Positions 38,712 through 39,366 of a stretch of 39,366 nucleotides of DNA are shown here, one piece after another. A program made the position numbers and the translations under genes. Position 1 is the first letter of the stretch, and each line of letters starts with the position of its first letter. Origin of the DNA: Thermoleophilia bacterium (GTDB lineage: Bacteria > Actinomycetota > Thermoleophilia > Gaiellales > F1-60-MAGs149); NCBI GenBank assembly GCA_009694475.1, contig SHUX01000007.1, positions 1 through 39,366 of the forward strand, read 5' to 3'. Under the pieces are notes generated by a model, which saw nothing but the letters and a program-made list of their open reading frames with translations, had not been told where the DNA came from and did not search any database.

Positions 38712-39366
38712 ATGAAGGCTAAGATAAGAATCGTGACGATTTATTCTCGATGCGGGTTTTGCCGGTTGGGTGTGGTGCTGGTTTGTTTGGTGGGTTTGTT
38801 TGTCGTTGCGGGTTCGGCGCAGGCTGTGATGGGACAGCAACAAAACATCACCCAAACCGGTGGTGCGGCAAGCGATGATTTTGGCGTTTCGGTTGCGTTG
38901 TCGTCGGATGGGAATACGGCGATTGTTGGCGCGTACTTGGATGATGTGAGTGGGGTGGCGGATCAGGGGAGTGCGACGATCTTTACGCGTTCTGGCTCGA
39001 CCTGGACACAACAACAAAACATCACCCAAACCGATGGTGCGACAAGCGATTCGTTTGGCGTTTCGGTTGCGTTGTCGGCGGATGGGAATACGACGATTGT
39101 TGGCGCGAGGGCCGATGATGTGAGTGGGGCGGCGGATCAGGGGAGTGCGACGATCTTTACGCGTTCTGGCTCGACCTGGACACAACAACAAAACATCACC
39201 CAAACCGGTGGTGCGGCAGGCGATTCGTTTGGCGTTTCGGTTGCGTTGTCGGCGGATGGGACTACGACGATTGTTGGCGCGTGGGCCGATGATGTGAGTG
39301 GGGTGGCGGATCAGGGGAGTGCGACGATCTTTACGCGTTCTGGCTCGACCTGGACACAACAACAAA
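38712..39366 (+). CDS. Secreted FG-GAP-like repeat protein, 5' part
   Basis: The open frame starts at ATG 38712 and runs off the right edge. A signal peptide (residues 1-38, hydrophobic core GVVLVCLVGLFVVAG, cleavage after SAQA) is followed by near-identical 58-residue repeats. Each has QQQNITQT, FGVSVALS-DGNT-IVGA, an acidic DDVSG loop and GSATIFTRSGSTWT. This is the FG-GAP/beta-propeller type of repeat found in bacterial surface proteins that bind ligands or calcium. Three full repeats and the start of a fourth are present. Whether it belongs to the element or to the chromosome beyond it is unclear. Confidence 0.85.
   Translation, partial: MKAKIRIVTIYSRCGFCRLGVVLVCLVGLFVVAGSAQAVMGQQQNITQTGGAASDDFGVSVALSSDGNTAIVGAYLDDVSGVADQGSATIFTRSGSTWTQQQNITQTDGATSDSFGVSVALSADGNTTIVGARADDVSGAADQGSATIFTRSGSTWTQQQNITQTGGAAGDSFGVSVALSADGTTTIVGAWADDVSGVADQGSATIFTRSGSTWTQQQ
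38835..39356 (+). repeat. Three tandem 174-bp coding repeats
   Basis: Units begin at 38835, 39009 and 39183, with a fourth starting at 39357. They differ at only a handful of positions, mostly in the QT(G/D)GA and A(Y/R/W) codons, which points to recent duplication. The exact repeat number in the genome may be misassembled. Confidence 0.9.

Noticed and set aside
38709-39365. Minus-strand open frame of 218 codons at the right edge
   Set aside because: Its product is an Arg-rich repeat that mirrors the FG-GAP-like repeats; the plus-strand reading has a signal peptide and a known repeat pattern.
33431-39366. CRISPR array or toxin-antitoxin pair in the accessory region
   Set aside because: The repeats are octamers or coding repeats without spacer periodicity, and no small gene pair with toxin or antitoxin motifs is seen.

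Overview
The window looks like chromosome from a GC-rich actinobacterium. The evidence is a gene order typical of Actinomycetota (coaD, a SepIVA-like DivIVA gene, DUF177, rpmF, plsX remnant, acpP, rnc, smc, ftsY, then ffh, rpsP, KH, rimM, trmD, rplS, lepB, rnhB, yraN, comM, dprA), four-cysteine L28 and L32 proteins, and GTG starts preceded by TANNNT-type -10 boxes instead of ribosome binding sites. A deep-branching class such as Thermoleophilia would fit, but that is inference.

Region 1 (1-4720): the 3' end of a 16S rRNA m5C methyltransferase gene, ribulose-phosphate epimerase, and a full riboflavin cluster ribD-ribE-ribBA-ribH that converts GTP and ribulose-5-phosphate to riboflavin. Region 2 (4721-9851): rpmB on the minus strand, a FakA-FakB (DhaL plus DegV) fusion, a small membrane protein, a two-gene unit of a YWRDIP-type small protein with a homocysteine S-methyltransferase-like enzyme, then a minus-strand group holding a 45-residue Pro/Glu-rich ORF, a Cys-containing unknown and a DUF429 protein. 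Region 3 (9898-20422): recG, rsmD, coaD, SepIVA-like, DUF177, rpmF, a decayed plsX, acpP, rnc, smc, ftsY. These serve DNA repair, CoA and acyl-carrier supply, ribosome maturation, chromosome organisation and SRP targeting. Region 4 (20472-22521): a class I photolyase facing a CYTH protein, with a perfect 40-bp palindrome between them. Region 5 (22588-31885): ffh, rpsP, KH protein, rimM, trmD, rplS, two signal-peptidase-like genes (the second without catalytic residues), rnhB, yraN, comM, dprA and a Mn-type superoxide dismutase closed by a strong terminator. Region 6 (32099-33430): a histone-deacetylase-like amidohydrolase and tRNA-Trp.

Region 7 (33431 to about 38600) is accessory DNA. A tyrosine integrase sits just behind tRNA-Trp. 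It is followed by a 1.2-kb AT-rich stretch with repeated octamers and very small ORFs, then a four-gene unit with A-rich codon use: a zinc-cluster protein, a RepA/AAA_25-like ATPase, an acidic unknown and an HNH-type protein. This resembles a small integrative element, integrative plasmid or phage satellite; its right end is not visible. The window ends inside a secreted protein built of nearly identical 58-residue FG-GAP-like repeats.

The most unusual points are the plsX pseudogene beside an intact acpP in a genome that also has a FakA-FakB fusion, the catalytically dead LepB paralogue directly behind an active LepB, the widespread leaderless start architecture, and the integrated element with its repeat-rich AT region.
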